From: Pleurocapsa sp. MO_226.B13
Lineage (GTDB): Bacteria > Cyanobacteriota > Cyanobacteriia > Cyanobacteriales > Xenococcaceae
DNA length: 21,126 nt
Direction: 5' to 3'
Assembly: GCA_030064795.1 (NCBI GenBank)
Contig: JASJEI010000217.1
Span: forward strand, 1 to 21,126
Both the position numbers and the translations under genes were made by a program. The notes below the pieces were generated by a model. That model saw nothing but the letters and a program-made list of their open reading frames with translations, did no database searches and was not told the DNA's origin. This document shows, in pieces, positions 6,105 to 12,750 of the stretch; position 1 is the first letter of the stretch, and each line of letters starts with the position of its first letter.

Positions 6105-6728
6105 ATGATTCACCTACTTAGAATCGACTCTAGTTCTAGATTACAAGGTTCTCATTCTAGAGAACTTGCTGACTATTTCCAAACTATTTGGTTAGAAAAA
6201 CATCCTCAAGATCGAGTATTAATCAGAGATTTCGCCAAAACAAGCTTGCCCCATATTTCCGATATGGCGATCGCAGGATTTTATACTTCTCGCGAACAAC
6301 AAACTGAAGAGATGAAGATGGCTACTGCTTTGTCTGATGAGTTAATCGATGAGCTGCACACAGCAGATATTCTCTTGATATCTGTACCAATGTACAACTT
6401 TTCTGTTCCTTCTGTACTCAAGGCATGGATCGATCGAATTGTTCGTATTGGACGTACTTTTGCCTATGACGGTACCAACTTTACGGAGTTAGTGAAGGTT
6501 CAACGTGCTTATATTGTCTGTACTTATGGTGCAAGCGGATACACAGCAGGAAAAGCTTTTGCTGCTTTTAATTTTTTAGAACCATATCTCAGAGGTCTTT
6601 TCAGTTTTTTGGGCATCCCAGAAATTCACTTTTTTAATCTTGAGGGGACTACAGAGGATGAAGCGACTGTTGCTCAAAATACACAGGAAATCAAGCAAGC
6701 AATATTCAATACTATCTCTGCAATTTAA
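6105..6728 (+). CDS. FMN-dependent NADH-azoreductase / NAD(P)H:quinone oxidoreductase family protein
   Basis: A 207-residue flavodoxin-like oxidoreductase of the AzoR family. The N-terminal strand and phosphate-binding loop (LLRIDSSSRLQGSHSRELA, residues 4-22) bind FMN. PMYNFSVPSVLKAWIDRI (95-112) is the family signature that contributes to the FMN site and dimer interface, followed by RTFAYDG. The TYGASGYTAG segment is the second flavin contact loop. Members reduce quinones and azo or nitro compounds using NAD(P)H and are commonly part of an electrophile or quinone stress response. The divergent LysR gene supports inducible expression. The dehydrogenase at 6766 follows 37 bases after the stop and is probably co-transcribed. 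Confidence 0.88.
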   Translation: MIHLLRIDSSSRLQGSHSRELADYFQTIWLEKHPQDRVLIRDFAKTSLPHISDMAIAGFYTSREQQTEEMKMATALSDELIDELHTADILLISVPMYNFSVPSVLKAWIDRIVRIGRTFAYDGTNFTELVKVQRAYIVCTYGASGYTAGKAFAAFNFLEPYLRGLFSFLGIPEIHFFNLEGTTEDEATVAQNTQEIKQAIFNTISAI

Positions 6729-6765
6729 ATATTTAAATCTAATACACAAATCAAATAGGAAAACC

Positions 6766-7647
6766 ATGGCAAAAATAACTGTATTGGGAATGGGTGCAAT
6801 GGGTTCGCGGATGGCGATGTCTTTAATTAAAGCAGGACACCAAGTAACGGTCTGGAATCGTAGTTCTAGTAAAGCTGATTTAATTGTTGATGCTGGAGCA
6901 AAATTCATGGGTACACCTCGTGCTGCGGTTGAAGAAGCAGAGTTTGTAATTAGCATGGTACGAGATGATCGAGCCTCAAAACAGGTGTGGCTAGCTTCTG
7001 ATACTGGTGCTTTAGCTGGCTTACCTAAAAATGCGATCGCTATTGAAAGCTCTACTTTAACTTTAACTTGGCTCAAAGAATTGGCAGGGCAGTTTCAAGC
7101 TCATCGTATTTCCTTTCTCGATGCCCCCGTAGCGGGAACCAGACCACAAGCCGAAGCAGCACAGTTAATTTATTTTGTGGGGGGTGATGTAGCCACATTG
7201 ACTAAAGCAAAACCAATTTTAGAGACGATGGGTAAGGTAATCCATCATGTTGGCCCTATTGGTAGTGGTATGGCTGTTAAGTTAGGAGTTAATTCTTTGT
7301 TCGCCATTCAAGTATCAGCCTTGGGTGAGTTGATTGGTTTGATGCGCGAGTCTGGTTTGGATACAGCTAAAGCAGTTAAAATTTTAGCTTCCACTCCTGT
7401 ATGTAGTCCCGCAGCTAAGATAGCAGCAGAAGCAATGATCGCTGGTAAATTTGCCCCCCTGTTTCCCATCGAGCTAGTAGAAAAAGATCTAACTTATGCA
7501 CTCAAAACCGCTCAAGCTTGTGATGTTACCTTACCTCTAGTACAAGCTACTCAACAGATTTGTGCTGAGGCAATTAATCACGGATATGGTCAAAATAACA
7601 TCACTGGTATTGCTCGACTGTATACTGATATTCAATCGAGCGTTTGA
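6766..7647 (+). CDS. NAD(P)-dependent beta-hydroxyacid dehydrogenase (3-hydroxyisobutyrate dehydrogenase family)
   Basis: A 293-residue member of the 6-phosphogluconate/3-hydroxyisobutyrate dehydrogenase superfamily. The Rossmann dinucleotide motif is GMGAMG (residues 8-13), with VWNRS (29-33) marking the end of the second strand. DAPVAGT (119-125) corresponds to the substrate-binding DAPVSGG motif. The catalytic lysine is most likely K172 in GSGMAVKLGVNS. The last 120 residues form the all-helical dimerisation domain. I start it at ATG 6766, preceded by ATAGGA, because the longer frame would overlap the upstream gene and add no family sequence. Substrate is unknown: related enzymes reduce small aldehydes or oxidise beta-hydroxyacids. 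Its pairing with an azoreductase under a divergent LysR suggests carbonyl/quinone detoxification (inference). Confidence 0.88.
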   Translation: MAKITVLGMGAMGSRMAMSLIKAGHQVTVWNRSSSKADLIVDAGAKFMGTPRAAVEEAEFVISMVRDDRASKQVWLASDTGALAGLPKNAIAIESSTLTLTWLKELAGQFQAHRISFLDAPVAGTRPQAEAAQLIYFVGGDVATLTKAKPILETMGKVIHHVGPIGSGMAVKLGVNSLFAIQVSALGELIGLMRESGLDTAKAVKILASTPVCSPAAKIAAEAMIAGKFAPLFPIELVEKDLTYALKTAQACDVTLPLVQATQQICAEAINHGYGQNNITGIARLYTDIQSSV

Positions 7648-7671
7648 ACATATTAGATGAGATAGAAAATA

Positions 7672-7821
7672 GATTGTTCTGTTATGGCTATTTATAGCCC
7701 AGTTGAAGCTGCGATCGCCTCTCAAGCAGGTGCAAAATAGACGATCGCCTATTTGAACCCTGGGCGAATGGCCTTTGGCTATTTTAAAACTAGCGTTGCT
7801 AAGATTAGATCGAATACTTAA
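7672..7821 (+). pseudogene. Possible transaldolase-family relic
   Basis: A short frame reads VMAIYSPVEAAIASQAGAK, a TAG stop (7738-7740), then TIAYLNPGRMA and FKTSVAKI before TAA at 7819-7821. The pieces resemble the fructose-6-phosphate aldolase/transaldolase region of the form AVY...A...AGA..APYVNR, followed later by SFKT. An in-frame stop, the lack of the rest of the protein and possible internal deletion argue for decayed DNA. Similarity is judged by eye and is weak. HIP1 sites lie in the same stretch. Confidence 0.3.
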
Positions 7822-7835
7822 AAAGGATGACGGCA

Positions 7836-8120
7836 ATGAATTGGCTTTACCGACAATGGCGATCGCTTTTGGATTCTTTGACTGGTTTTTTCTCGCTTCT
7901 AGAATTATTTGCCCAAGGAAAAATCGGAAGATTTATTTTGGGCAGCATCGGTGGGATGTTTTTCGCTGGAATTTTGTGGGCATATACTATTTTCTTCTAC
8001 GTAAATATTTCCTTCCTTCAAGGAATTATTGGTAGCTTATTAATTATGTTGGTTTTTGGAACGGTAGCAGCTTATGGCGATCTCGATCGATTCCTGGAAA
8101 GTTTTGATTTGACATTATAA
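7836..8120 (+). CDS. Small membrane protein, cyanobacterial, function unknown
   Basis: About 94 residues, with two hydrophobic stretches separated by a short turn (about residues 33-55, FILGSIGGMFFAGILWAYTI, and 60-80, GIIGSLLIMLVFGTVAA). An amphipathic N-terminal segment (WLYRQWRSLLDSL) precedes them, and an acidic end (DLDRFLESFD) follows. The frame is open from ATG 7827, but that ATG overlaps the AAAAGGA ribosome-binding run (7821-7827), so the next ATG at 7836, eight bases downstream of it, is the better start. It precedes the bioY-like gene by 115 bases on the same strand, which could mean co-transcription. I do not recognise a domain. Confidence 0.6.
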   Translation: MNWLYRQWRSLLDSLTGFFSLLELFAQGKIGRFILGSIGGMFFAGILWAYTIFFYVNISFLQGIIGSLLIMLVFGTVAAYGDLDRFLESFDLTL

Positions 8121-8235
8121 GCTTGGCGATCGCGCTTAGAACCGATGAGGAATGAGCGAGCGTAAATAATCAATAACTATAACCAAATATTCAATCCAAA
8201 GCTACACTGGAAAATGCCCTCAATAGCTTCAGTTT

Positions 8236-9030
8236 ATGGCTAATCTGAAAGAACTACCTAAGCCTGACTCAGACATTACTGATTATGAATGGGGTGTCAC
8301 TCCCCGCCCAGTTAAAGTAATTATCGAGCAATTGCAGCAGTTAGTACAACAAAAGCAGCAAAATTTAGATAATCTACAGCGAGAAAACAAATGGCTAAGA
8401 GAACAGCTAGATCTTAGGCTAGACAAACCAAATAGAGCTTATGTACCTCCTTTACCAGAGGTACTGCTTTGGGCAGTCATTGGTTTGATGTTGACTATTG
8501 CTGGTACATTTATCCCAGCTTATGGGATCGCTGCACCTTGGTCGTGGTTTGACAATGGATTTACAGTTCAACCTTTGGGAGTTAGCTATCAAATTGGCGC
8601 AGTATTTTTGACTGCCTGTTTGGGCGGTAAAAATGCAGCCCTATTATCTCAAATTGCTTATGTGCTTTTGGGTATGAGTGGTCTACCTATCTTCGATCGC
8701 GGTGGTGGTCTAGACTATTTGCAACAACCCAACTTTGGCTATCTTTTAGGTTTTATCCTCGGTGCGTGGCTTTGTGGCTGGCTATCATTTCAAACCAGAG
8801 TACGATTTTCTTCATTAATTGCCAGTTGTTCGATCGGGTTAATTGTTGTCCATCTGGTGGGTATTGTCTATTTAATAGGGTTATATTACACGACAGGTCT
8901 GGGAACAGAAATTAATTCTCTCTTACAGGGTATAGCAATTTATTCTCTACAACCCCTTCCAGGACAGTTAGCGTTAATTTGTACGGTTAGTTCGATCGCT
9001 TTTGTGATGCGAAAATTAATGTTTTCTTGA
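8236..9030 (+). CDS. bioY: BioY-family biotin transporter S-component with N-terminal extension
   Basis: The C-terminal ~190 residues are a BioY protein, the membrane substrate-binding subunit of biotin ECF transporters. The recognisable motifs are GLPIFDRGGGLDYLQQPNFGYLLGF (about residues 150-175), then GAWLCGWL, and six hydrophobic segments starting near residue 75 (LLWAVIGLMLTIAGTF). The first ~70 residues are soluble and unusual for BioY: an acidic N-terminus and a Gln-rich heptad-like helix (about 27-60, IIEQLQQLVQQ, NLDNLQRENKWLREQ) that could form a coiled coil. No ECF ATPase or T-component gene is nearby, as is common for BioY, which can work alone or share an energy module. The ATG at 8236 yields the full extension; no obvious internal start replaces it. 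Confidence 0.82.
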   Translation: MANLKELPKPDSDITDYEWGVTPRPVKVIIEQLQQLVQQKQQNLDNLQRENKWLREQLDLRLDKPNRAYVPPLPEVLLWAVIGLMLTIAGTFIPAYGIAAPWSWFDNGFTVQPLGVSYQIGAVFLTACLGGKNAALLSQIAYVLLGMSGLPIFDRGGGLDYLQQPNFGYLLGFILGAWLCGWLSFQTRVRFSSLIASCSIGLIVVHLVGIVYLIGLYYTTGLGTEINSLLQGIAIYSLQPLPGQLALICTVSSIAFVMRKLMFS

Positions 9031-9141
9031 AAGATTGAGAGCGATTTGCTCGATTATAAGCAATTTTCTACTAGATAAAACTAATTGTATATAGCCAATA
9101 ACATAAGATAATACCAATTAGAAAAAGTAATGAGAGACTTC

Positions 9142-9218
9142 GTAGGTTGGGAAAGAGCGACAGCGCAACCCAACAAAAAGTTACAGGTGTTGGGTTTCGT
9201 ACCTCAACCTAACCTACA
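9142..9218. repeat. Interspersed palindromic repeat (GTTGGGTT type), copy 2
   Basis: Terminal arms GTAGGTT (9142-9148) and AACCTAC (9211-9217) bracket a 77-base unit with the internal words CAACCCAACA and GTTGGGTTTCGT. Its right 30 bases match the shorter copy at 2571-2600 at 25 positions. This is a compound palindrome that could fold on either strand. Confidence 0.6.
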
Positions 9219-9285
9219 TTTTATAGTCATTTCAAATAGAAACCATAGGTATGAGTAACTAAGATAAAATCCACTCTAACCCTAT

Positions 9286-9310
9286 TAACTACTAACTACT
9301 AACTACTAAC
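9286..9310. repeat. Heptanucleotide tandem repeat (TAACTAC)
   Basis: Three perfect TAACTAC units plus four bases of a fourth run from 9286 to 9310. Short tandem heptamers of this kind (STRR sequences) are well known between genes in cyanobacteria and often vary in copy number. Confidence 0.85.
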
Positions 9311-9311
9311 G

Positions 9312-9407
9312 AGATTTAGAGAAGGCGATCGCCTTAATTCTAACTTGCTTCCCAATCTCGACCTGACTGTTAAACAAATTTTTCAAGCAGGTGAAGTTAG
9401 TGACTAG
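9312..9407 (+). pseudogene. Possible C-terminal relic of a Uma2/DUF820-type gene
   Basis: The frame FREGDRLNSNLLPNLDLTVK, then QIFQAGEVSD and a TAG stop (9405-9407), resembles the C-termini of Uma2-family (DUF820) PD-(D/E)XK proteins. Those end in patterns such as EGDRL.S.L.PNL.LTV.Q.F and are highly multiplied in cyanobacteria. The frame is closed just upstream by a TAA inside the heptamer repeat, so at most about 31 residues survive. The assignment is by eye only. Confidence 0.35.
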
Positions 9408-9415
9408 CTTTCGAT

Positions 9416-10558
9416 CTAGAAGTTTATTTTATTTTTGGCAATCTGAAGCAATCTTTCTAGAGTACGGTCATTTTCTTGCGGAGTGCCAATGGTAATCCTT
9501 AAGCCCCCACCTGTGTGACGAATCAAAGTTCCTTGAGCTTTAAGGTCTTTAGTTATTTGGGCGAGGAGATCGTCATTGCTCGTAGAGATATTTTGAGGTC
9601 GAAGATAGAGAAAATTAGCCTGACTTTGCCAGACGTGAAAATGGTCATTTTTTTGTAGAGTTGAGTAAACTCGCTCTCTTTCTCCTATAGTTTCTCTCAC
9701 CAATGGCAGTAGTAATTGGCGTTGCTCTAGAGCTACTTTGGCTGCTATTTGCGAAAAACCAGGCAGGTTATAAGGCAAACGAACTTTTTCTAGGACTCTA
9801 ATTAAATCGGGATTGGCGATCGCATATCCGACACGATGAGCAGCTAAGCGAAAGGCTTTAGAGAAGGTACGCAAGACAACCCAGTTAGGACGTTGGTCTA
9901 ATTCGCCTACTACAGATGTCTGAGAAAATTCAAAATAGGCTTCGTCTATGACTACCAAAATATTCTTGGGCAAACTTCTCAACCAATCTAGTTCTTCTGA
10001 GACTAAGGCATTACCCGTTGGCGAGTTGGGATGCACCACAAATACTACCCGAACTGGTGGATTATTAGTCGTTTCTATAGCCTGCTGAGCTGCTGTTAAA
10101 TCTAGCGAAAAATCTGTTTTTTGTCTGGCAATACTAACGACGGGAATTCCTAGAGTTTTAGCTAAAATGCCATACATCGAAAATGTAGGAGTTGCAACTA
10201 AAATCGAACCTTCTCCTCCCAAACAAGTAGCAATCAATAAAGAGCGAATCAACTCATCCGAACCATTCCCCACGGAAATATTAGCAGCAGTCAGATCGCC
10301 AGCTATGCTTGCCGATTCTATAATGTATTCAGCGATCGCCCTTTTTAATTCTTGATGACTGCCATCAGGATAACGGTTGGCTTCGATCTCTTCTTGATAG
10401 ATCCAAGCTAATTTAGACTTGATTTCTTTTGGTAGATCTAAAGGACTTTCGTTAGTATCCAGCCGATCTACAATCCCAGCAGTCTCTCCCCCTGGATGGG
10501 GCGTATAAGCAGCTAGCTGGGCTAGATCGGAGCGGATAAAAGAGTTGCGATCGCTCAT
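9416..10558 (-). CDS. hisC: Histidinol-phosphate aminotransferase
   Basis: A complete 380-residue class I/II PLP aminotransferase of the HisC type, which converts imidazole acetol phosphate and glutamate to histidinol phosphate in histidine synthesis. Landmarks are [11 protein letters not shown] (33-43), NRYPDGS (61-67), GNGSDELI (97-104), HPNSPTG (176-182), DEAYFEF (205-211), the Schiff-base lysine K234 in [16 protein letters not shown] (241-246) and the substrate-carboxylate arginine in [10 protein letters not shown] near the C-terminus. All expected catalytic residues are present. The ATG at 10558 overlaps a HIP1 site. No other his genes are adjacent, consistent with the scattered his genes of cyanobacteria. 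A paralogue acting on aromatic acids cannot be excluded. Confidence 0.93.
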   Translation of the reverse strand: MSDRNSFIRSDLAQLAAYTPHPGGETAGIVDRLDTNESPLDLPKEIKSKLAWIYQEEIEANRYPDGSHQELKRAIAEYIIESASIAGDLTAANISVGNGSDELIRSLLIATCLGGEGSILVATPTFSMYGILAKTLGIPVVSIARQKTDFSLDLTAAQQAIETTNNPPVRVVFVVHPNSPTGNALVSEELDWLRSLPKNILVVIDEAYFEFSQTSVVGELDQRPNWVVLRTFSKAFRLAAHRVGYAIANPDLIRVLEKVRLPYNLPGFSQIAAKVALEQRQLLLPLVRETIGERERVYSTLQKNDHFHVWQSQANFLYLRPQNISTSNDDLLAQITKDLKAQGTLIRHTGGGLRITIGTPQENDRTLERLLQIAKNKINF

Positions 10559-10624
10559 GGTATTTTAAGGTCTATATTGTATAAATTGTAAATCAACCTA
10601 CCATTTATCCGATCTACTAATAGT

Positions 10625-10810
10625 CTAATGTTTCTGTTGTTTCTGTTTGCGAAATAGCTTTTTATAAAAATTATCTTTAAACAAGGTTTGCTTGTGAAAT
10701 TTAATCAGCAGTTCTTTCGTCTCTTCGTAAGACAAATCTTGAATTTTAGCGATAAAGACTTCGTGCATGAATTCTTGTTCTAAAGACAACTGATTCGACT
10801 CTAGGTTCAT
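10625..10810 (-). CDS. nblA: NblA-family phycobilisome degradation protein
   Basis: A 61-residue protein with the NblA pattern: LSLEQEF (about residues 8-14) at the start of helix 1, IQDLSYEETKELLIKFHKQ spanning the turn and helix 2, and KDNFYKKLF at the end. NblA dimers bind phycobiliprotein alpha subunits and direct them to the Clp protease during nitrogen or sulfur starvation. The tail (FRKQKQQKH) is more basic and slightly longer than I expect for the family. ATG 10810 has the ribosome-binding site AGGAG (10823-10819) eight bases upstream. A clear extended -10 promoter and hairpin precede it (listed separately). A canonical NtcA box was not found. Confidence 0.8.
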   Translation of the reverse strand: MNLESNQLSLEQEFMHEVFIAKIQDLSYEETKELLIKFHKQTLFKDNFYKKLFRKQKQQKH

Positions 10811-10870
10811 TATTTAAACTCCTAATATCAACAAGTAACTATCTAAACTATGACAATACAAATCAAAGAT

Positions 10871-10888
10871 CGAATCAGAAAAGATTCG
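10871..10888 (-). repeat. Hairpin in the predicted nblA leader
   Basis: CGAATC and GATTCG form a perfect 6-bp stem with a 6-nt loop directly downstream of the TATAAT box, so it would lie at the very 5' end of the nblA transcript, where such hairpins often protect the mRNA. No T-run follows. Confidence 0.45.
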
Positions 10889-10920
10889 ATTATATCAGAA
10901 TAAGAGTACTAATCTCTTAT
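10889..10920 (-). promoter_or_regulatory. Candidate nblA promoter with an upstream dyad
   Basis: On the minus strand a perfect TATAAT (10894..10889) is preceded by TG at the extended -10 position. No good -35 exists. Instead the -35 area carries a dyad, ATAAGAG-(7 nt)-CTCTTAT (10900-10906 / 10914-10920). This layout suggests dependence on a DNA-binding regulator at the dyad. The predicted leader then contains a 6-bp hairpin. Confidence 0.5.
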
Positions 10921-11141
10921 CTATTTGTAGTAAAAATATTTTTTTAAATAATACAAAAATGTATTTGGTTTCGCCCTCGAATCTTGCTTAAACAGAATTA
11001 AAACATGATTTGAGAAAATAAAAAAGTATCCTTTGAGTTTTATTAACTAGACTGTTTAGATTATCGATCTTGTTGATATCTTTTCCAGTAATAAACTAAA
11101 GAAGTTAACCAGACAATCTTTTCCAGAGGAGAATTAAAAAT
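10921..11141. other. AT-rich intergenic region upstream of gloA
   Basis: With 10811-10920 this forms the 331-bp spacer between the divergent nblA and gloA. A possible gloA promoter is TTGTTG (11070-11075) and TAAACT (11092-11097) at 16 bp. The gloA ribosome-binding site GAGGAG (11126-11131) is clear. No gene or structured RNA is evident here. Confidence 0.4.
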
Positions 11142-11561
11142 ATGCGCATGCTACATACCATGTTGCGAGTGGGTAATTTAGACAAATCCATTGCCTTTTA
11201 TTGCGATATTTTGGGGATGAAGCTATTACGACGTAAAGATTACCCAGGAGGAAAATTTACTTTAGCATTTGTTGGCTATGGAGAAGAAAAAGACAATACT
11301 GTAATTGAGCTTACCTACAACTGGGGCGTAGAAGAATACAACCTAGGTGAGGGTTATGGACATATTGCTTTGGGAGTTAATGATATATACGCTACTTGCG
11401 ATCGCATTAAAGCTCAAGGTGGCAAAGTCAGTAGAGAACCAGGCCCGATGAAACACGGTAGCACCGTAATTGCTTTTGTCGAAGACCCCGACGGTTACAA
11501 AATTGAATTAATTCAGTTAGGTACACAAGGATCGGCACAAAAAGAAGCAGCTGTGGCATAG
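11142..11561 (+). CDS. gloA: Lactoylglutathione lyase (glyoxalase I)
   Basis: A complete 139-residue glyoxalase I, which isomerises the methylglyoxal-glutathione hemithioacetal to S-lactoylglutathione in the cytosol. The four metal ligands of the nickel-type bacterial enzyme are at the positions seen in the E. coli protein: His5 (LHTMLRV), Glu56 (VIELTYN), His74 (GYGHIALGV) and Glu122 (YKIELIQLG). The two betaalphabetabetabeta (VOC) modules cover about residues 1-62 and 70-128. [10 protein letters not shown] and DPDGYKIEL are family hallmarks. This ligand numbering supports ATG 11142, rather than the ATG two codons later, as the start; GAGGAG lies ten bases upstream. The Ala/Gln-rich tail is variable in the family. 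Confidence 0.96.
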   Translation: MRMLHTMLRVGNLDKSIAFYCDILGMKLLRRKDYPGGKFTLAFVGYGEEKDNTVIELTYNWGVEEYNLGEGYGHIALGVNDIYATCDRIKAQGGKVSREPGPMKHGSTVIAFVEDPDGYKIELIQLGTQGSAQKEAAVA

Positions 11562-11622
11562 GATGGCTAGTGTTGTCTACTGATTAATCGCAGAAAATAG
11601 GTAGATGGGGAGATTTTACAAA

Positions 11623-12162
11623 TTAAGCGGATACAGCATAAAAACTGAGAGTGGTATTGCCATAGGTTTTGGTGCGATATATCTCTAACCCCAATACCTG
11701 TTTTGCCTGCCACAATTTAGGATCGTGTTCGACAGCGATCGCACCCTCGGGAGTAACCAATTTTAGGGTAGCGATCGCCTTCAGTACGGGTAAATAGACA
11801 TGACTGTCGTAAGGCGGATCGAGATAAATCCAATCAAACTGTTGTCCCTCTAAACCCTTAATTTTGACTAGCACATCACCCTTAATCACTTGATAGGATT
11901 GTTCTGGGCGGGCTAAGTGCTGCCAGTTTTGCTCGATTATCTTACAGGCTTTAGGATACTGTTCGATGGCGACTACTCTACTTGCACCGCGACACAAAGC
12001 TTCTGCACCCATCGAACCATTACCCGCACATAAATCTAACCAACGACAACCAGTAATGCGATCGTGCCAGATATTAAATAGTGCCTCTCTTACTCTTGCA
12101 GCAGTAGGACGAGTTCTTTGTCCAGGGACGGTTTTTAATTGACGATTACCATAAATTCTCAT
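11623..12162 (-). CDS. rsmD: 16S rRNA (guanine(966)-N(2))-methyltransferase RsmD
   Basis: The 179-residue product matches RsmD. The N-terminal RPTAARVREALFNIW (residues 18-32) is characteristic, the SAM-binding motif I is LDLCAGNGSMGAEAL (42-56), motif II is VVAIEQ, and the catalytic DPPY is at 115-118. It methylates G966 of 16S rRNA late in small-subunit assembly. No frame damage is visible. It is followed on the same strand after 46 bases by sixA's downstream end, so the minus-strand genes HNH, DHH, sixA and rsmD lie in one direction but with gaps that do not prove an operon. The gap before it contains a tandem AGCGATTAGCT repeat. Confidence 0.93.
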   Translation of the reverse strand: MRIYGNRQLKTVPGQRTRPTAARVREALFNIWHDRITGCRWLDLCAGNGSMGAEALCRGASRVVAIEQYPKACKIIEQNWQHLARPEQSYQVIKGDVLVKIKGLEGQQFDWIYLDPPYDSHVYLPVLKAIATLKLVTPEGAIAVEHDPKLWQAKQVLGLEIYRTKTYGNTTLSFYAVSA

Positions 12163-12169
12163 TTTTTTG

Positions 12170-12193
12170 AGCGATTAGCTGTTAGCGATTAGC
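12170..12193. repeat. Short direct repeat AGCGATTAGCT
   Basis: Two copies of AGCGATTAGCT, separated by GTT, fill most of the 46-bp gap between sixA and rsmD. Such AGC/TTAGC runs are frequent intergenic filler in cyanobacteria. It has no hairpin or T-run character that would make it a terminator. Confidence 0.6.
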
Positions 12194-12208
12194 TAAAAAT
12201 TAGACCGA

Positions 12209-12703
12209 CTAAATCATCCATTTAGGAGAGGTCAAGAGAAATAAAGTACTGCGAGCAATAGGCGTACCGATACTGGGAAGCTCGATTCCAATAATGCCAG
12301 CTTTTTTGACTACTATTTGTCTTTTTACTGTTCCCCAGATTAACATTTCTGCCCAGTTGCCCAGATCTGGCTGATGCCCAACCAATGCCAATGTACTATT
12401 TTGCTGCTGACCCTGCCATTGTTGTAGCCACTCTAACCACTCTTCTATCTCGCCATCGGGTTTTAGAGGGACAAAGGTAGTAATTTTGGAAGATAAGCCA
12501 GTTTTCTGGAGAATTTCTGCGGTTCGATCGGCTCTAACCAAGGGACTGGTTAAAATTAAATCGAATTTAAGCCCCCTTGCCAATAAACTTTCAGCAACTT
12601 TAGTAGTTTTATCGCGCCCTTTTTTAGTTAGAGGACGCTGTTCGTCATCAGCATAAGTTCCCCTTTCAGCAGCAATACCATGACGAATCAAATATATTTC
12701 CAT
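12209..12703 (-). CDS. sixA: SixA-type phosphohistidine phosphatase
   Basis: A compact 164-residue histidine phosphatase of the SixA group, which dephosphorylates phosphohistidine in signalling proteins. The catalytic RHG is at residues 7-9 (IYLIRHGIA), the second active-site part is SPLVRADRTAEIL (53-65), and the second catalytic histidine is H110 in LALVGHQPDL. The small size and the absence of the larger phosphoglycerate-mutase insertions support SixA over other members of the clan. In E. coli SixA acts on the phosphotransferase protein NPr or ArcB; cyanobacteria lack most of those partners, so the substrate here is unknown. The C-terminal ~35 residues contain a beta-rich extension (IGIELPSIGTPIARSTLFLL). 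Confidence 0.88.
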   Translation of the reverse strand: MEIYLIRHGIAAERGTYADDEQRPLTKKGRDKTTKVAESLLARGLKFDLILTSPLVRADRTAEILQKTGLSSKITTFVPLKPDGEIEEWLEWLQQWQGQQQNSTLALVGHQPDLGNWAEMLIWGTVKRQIVVKKAGIIGIELPSIGTPIARSTLFLLTSPKWMI

Positions 12704-12750
12704 TATCGAGTATTTACCACAGCTAAAATAACGCCAACCTAGAGCAAGAT

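Larger units (their letters stand above)
9031..9415. other. Repeat-rich gap between bioY and hisC
   Basis: No intact gene. It contains, in order, an interspersed palindromic repeat (9142-9218), a heptanucleotide tandem repeat (9286-9310), and a short frame resembling the C-terminus of a Uma2-type protein (9312-9407). bioY and hisC converge on this gap; no strong terminator is visible for either. Confidence 0.6.

Noticed and set aside
6640..6765. N-terminal extension of the beta-hydroxyacid dehydrogenase
   Set aside because: The extra 42 codons lie inside the azoreductase-like gene and precede the Rossmann motif without family sequence; ATG 6766 has a ribosome-binding site.
9286..9310. Tandem TAACTAC repeat as replication-origin iterons or CRISPR
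   Set aside because: Units are only seven bases, contiguous and without spacers, and no replication gene is nearby.
10811..10960. NtcA-binding site upstream of nblA
   Set aside because: No GTA-N8-TAC match was found on either strand by reading.
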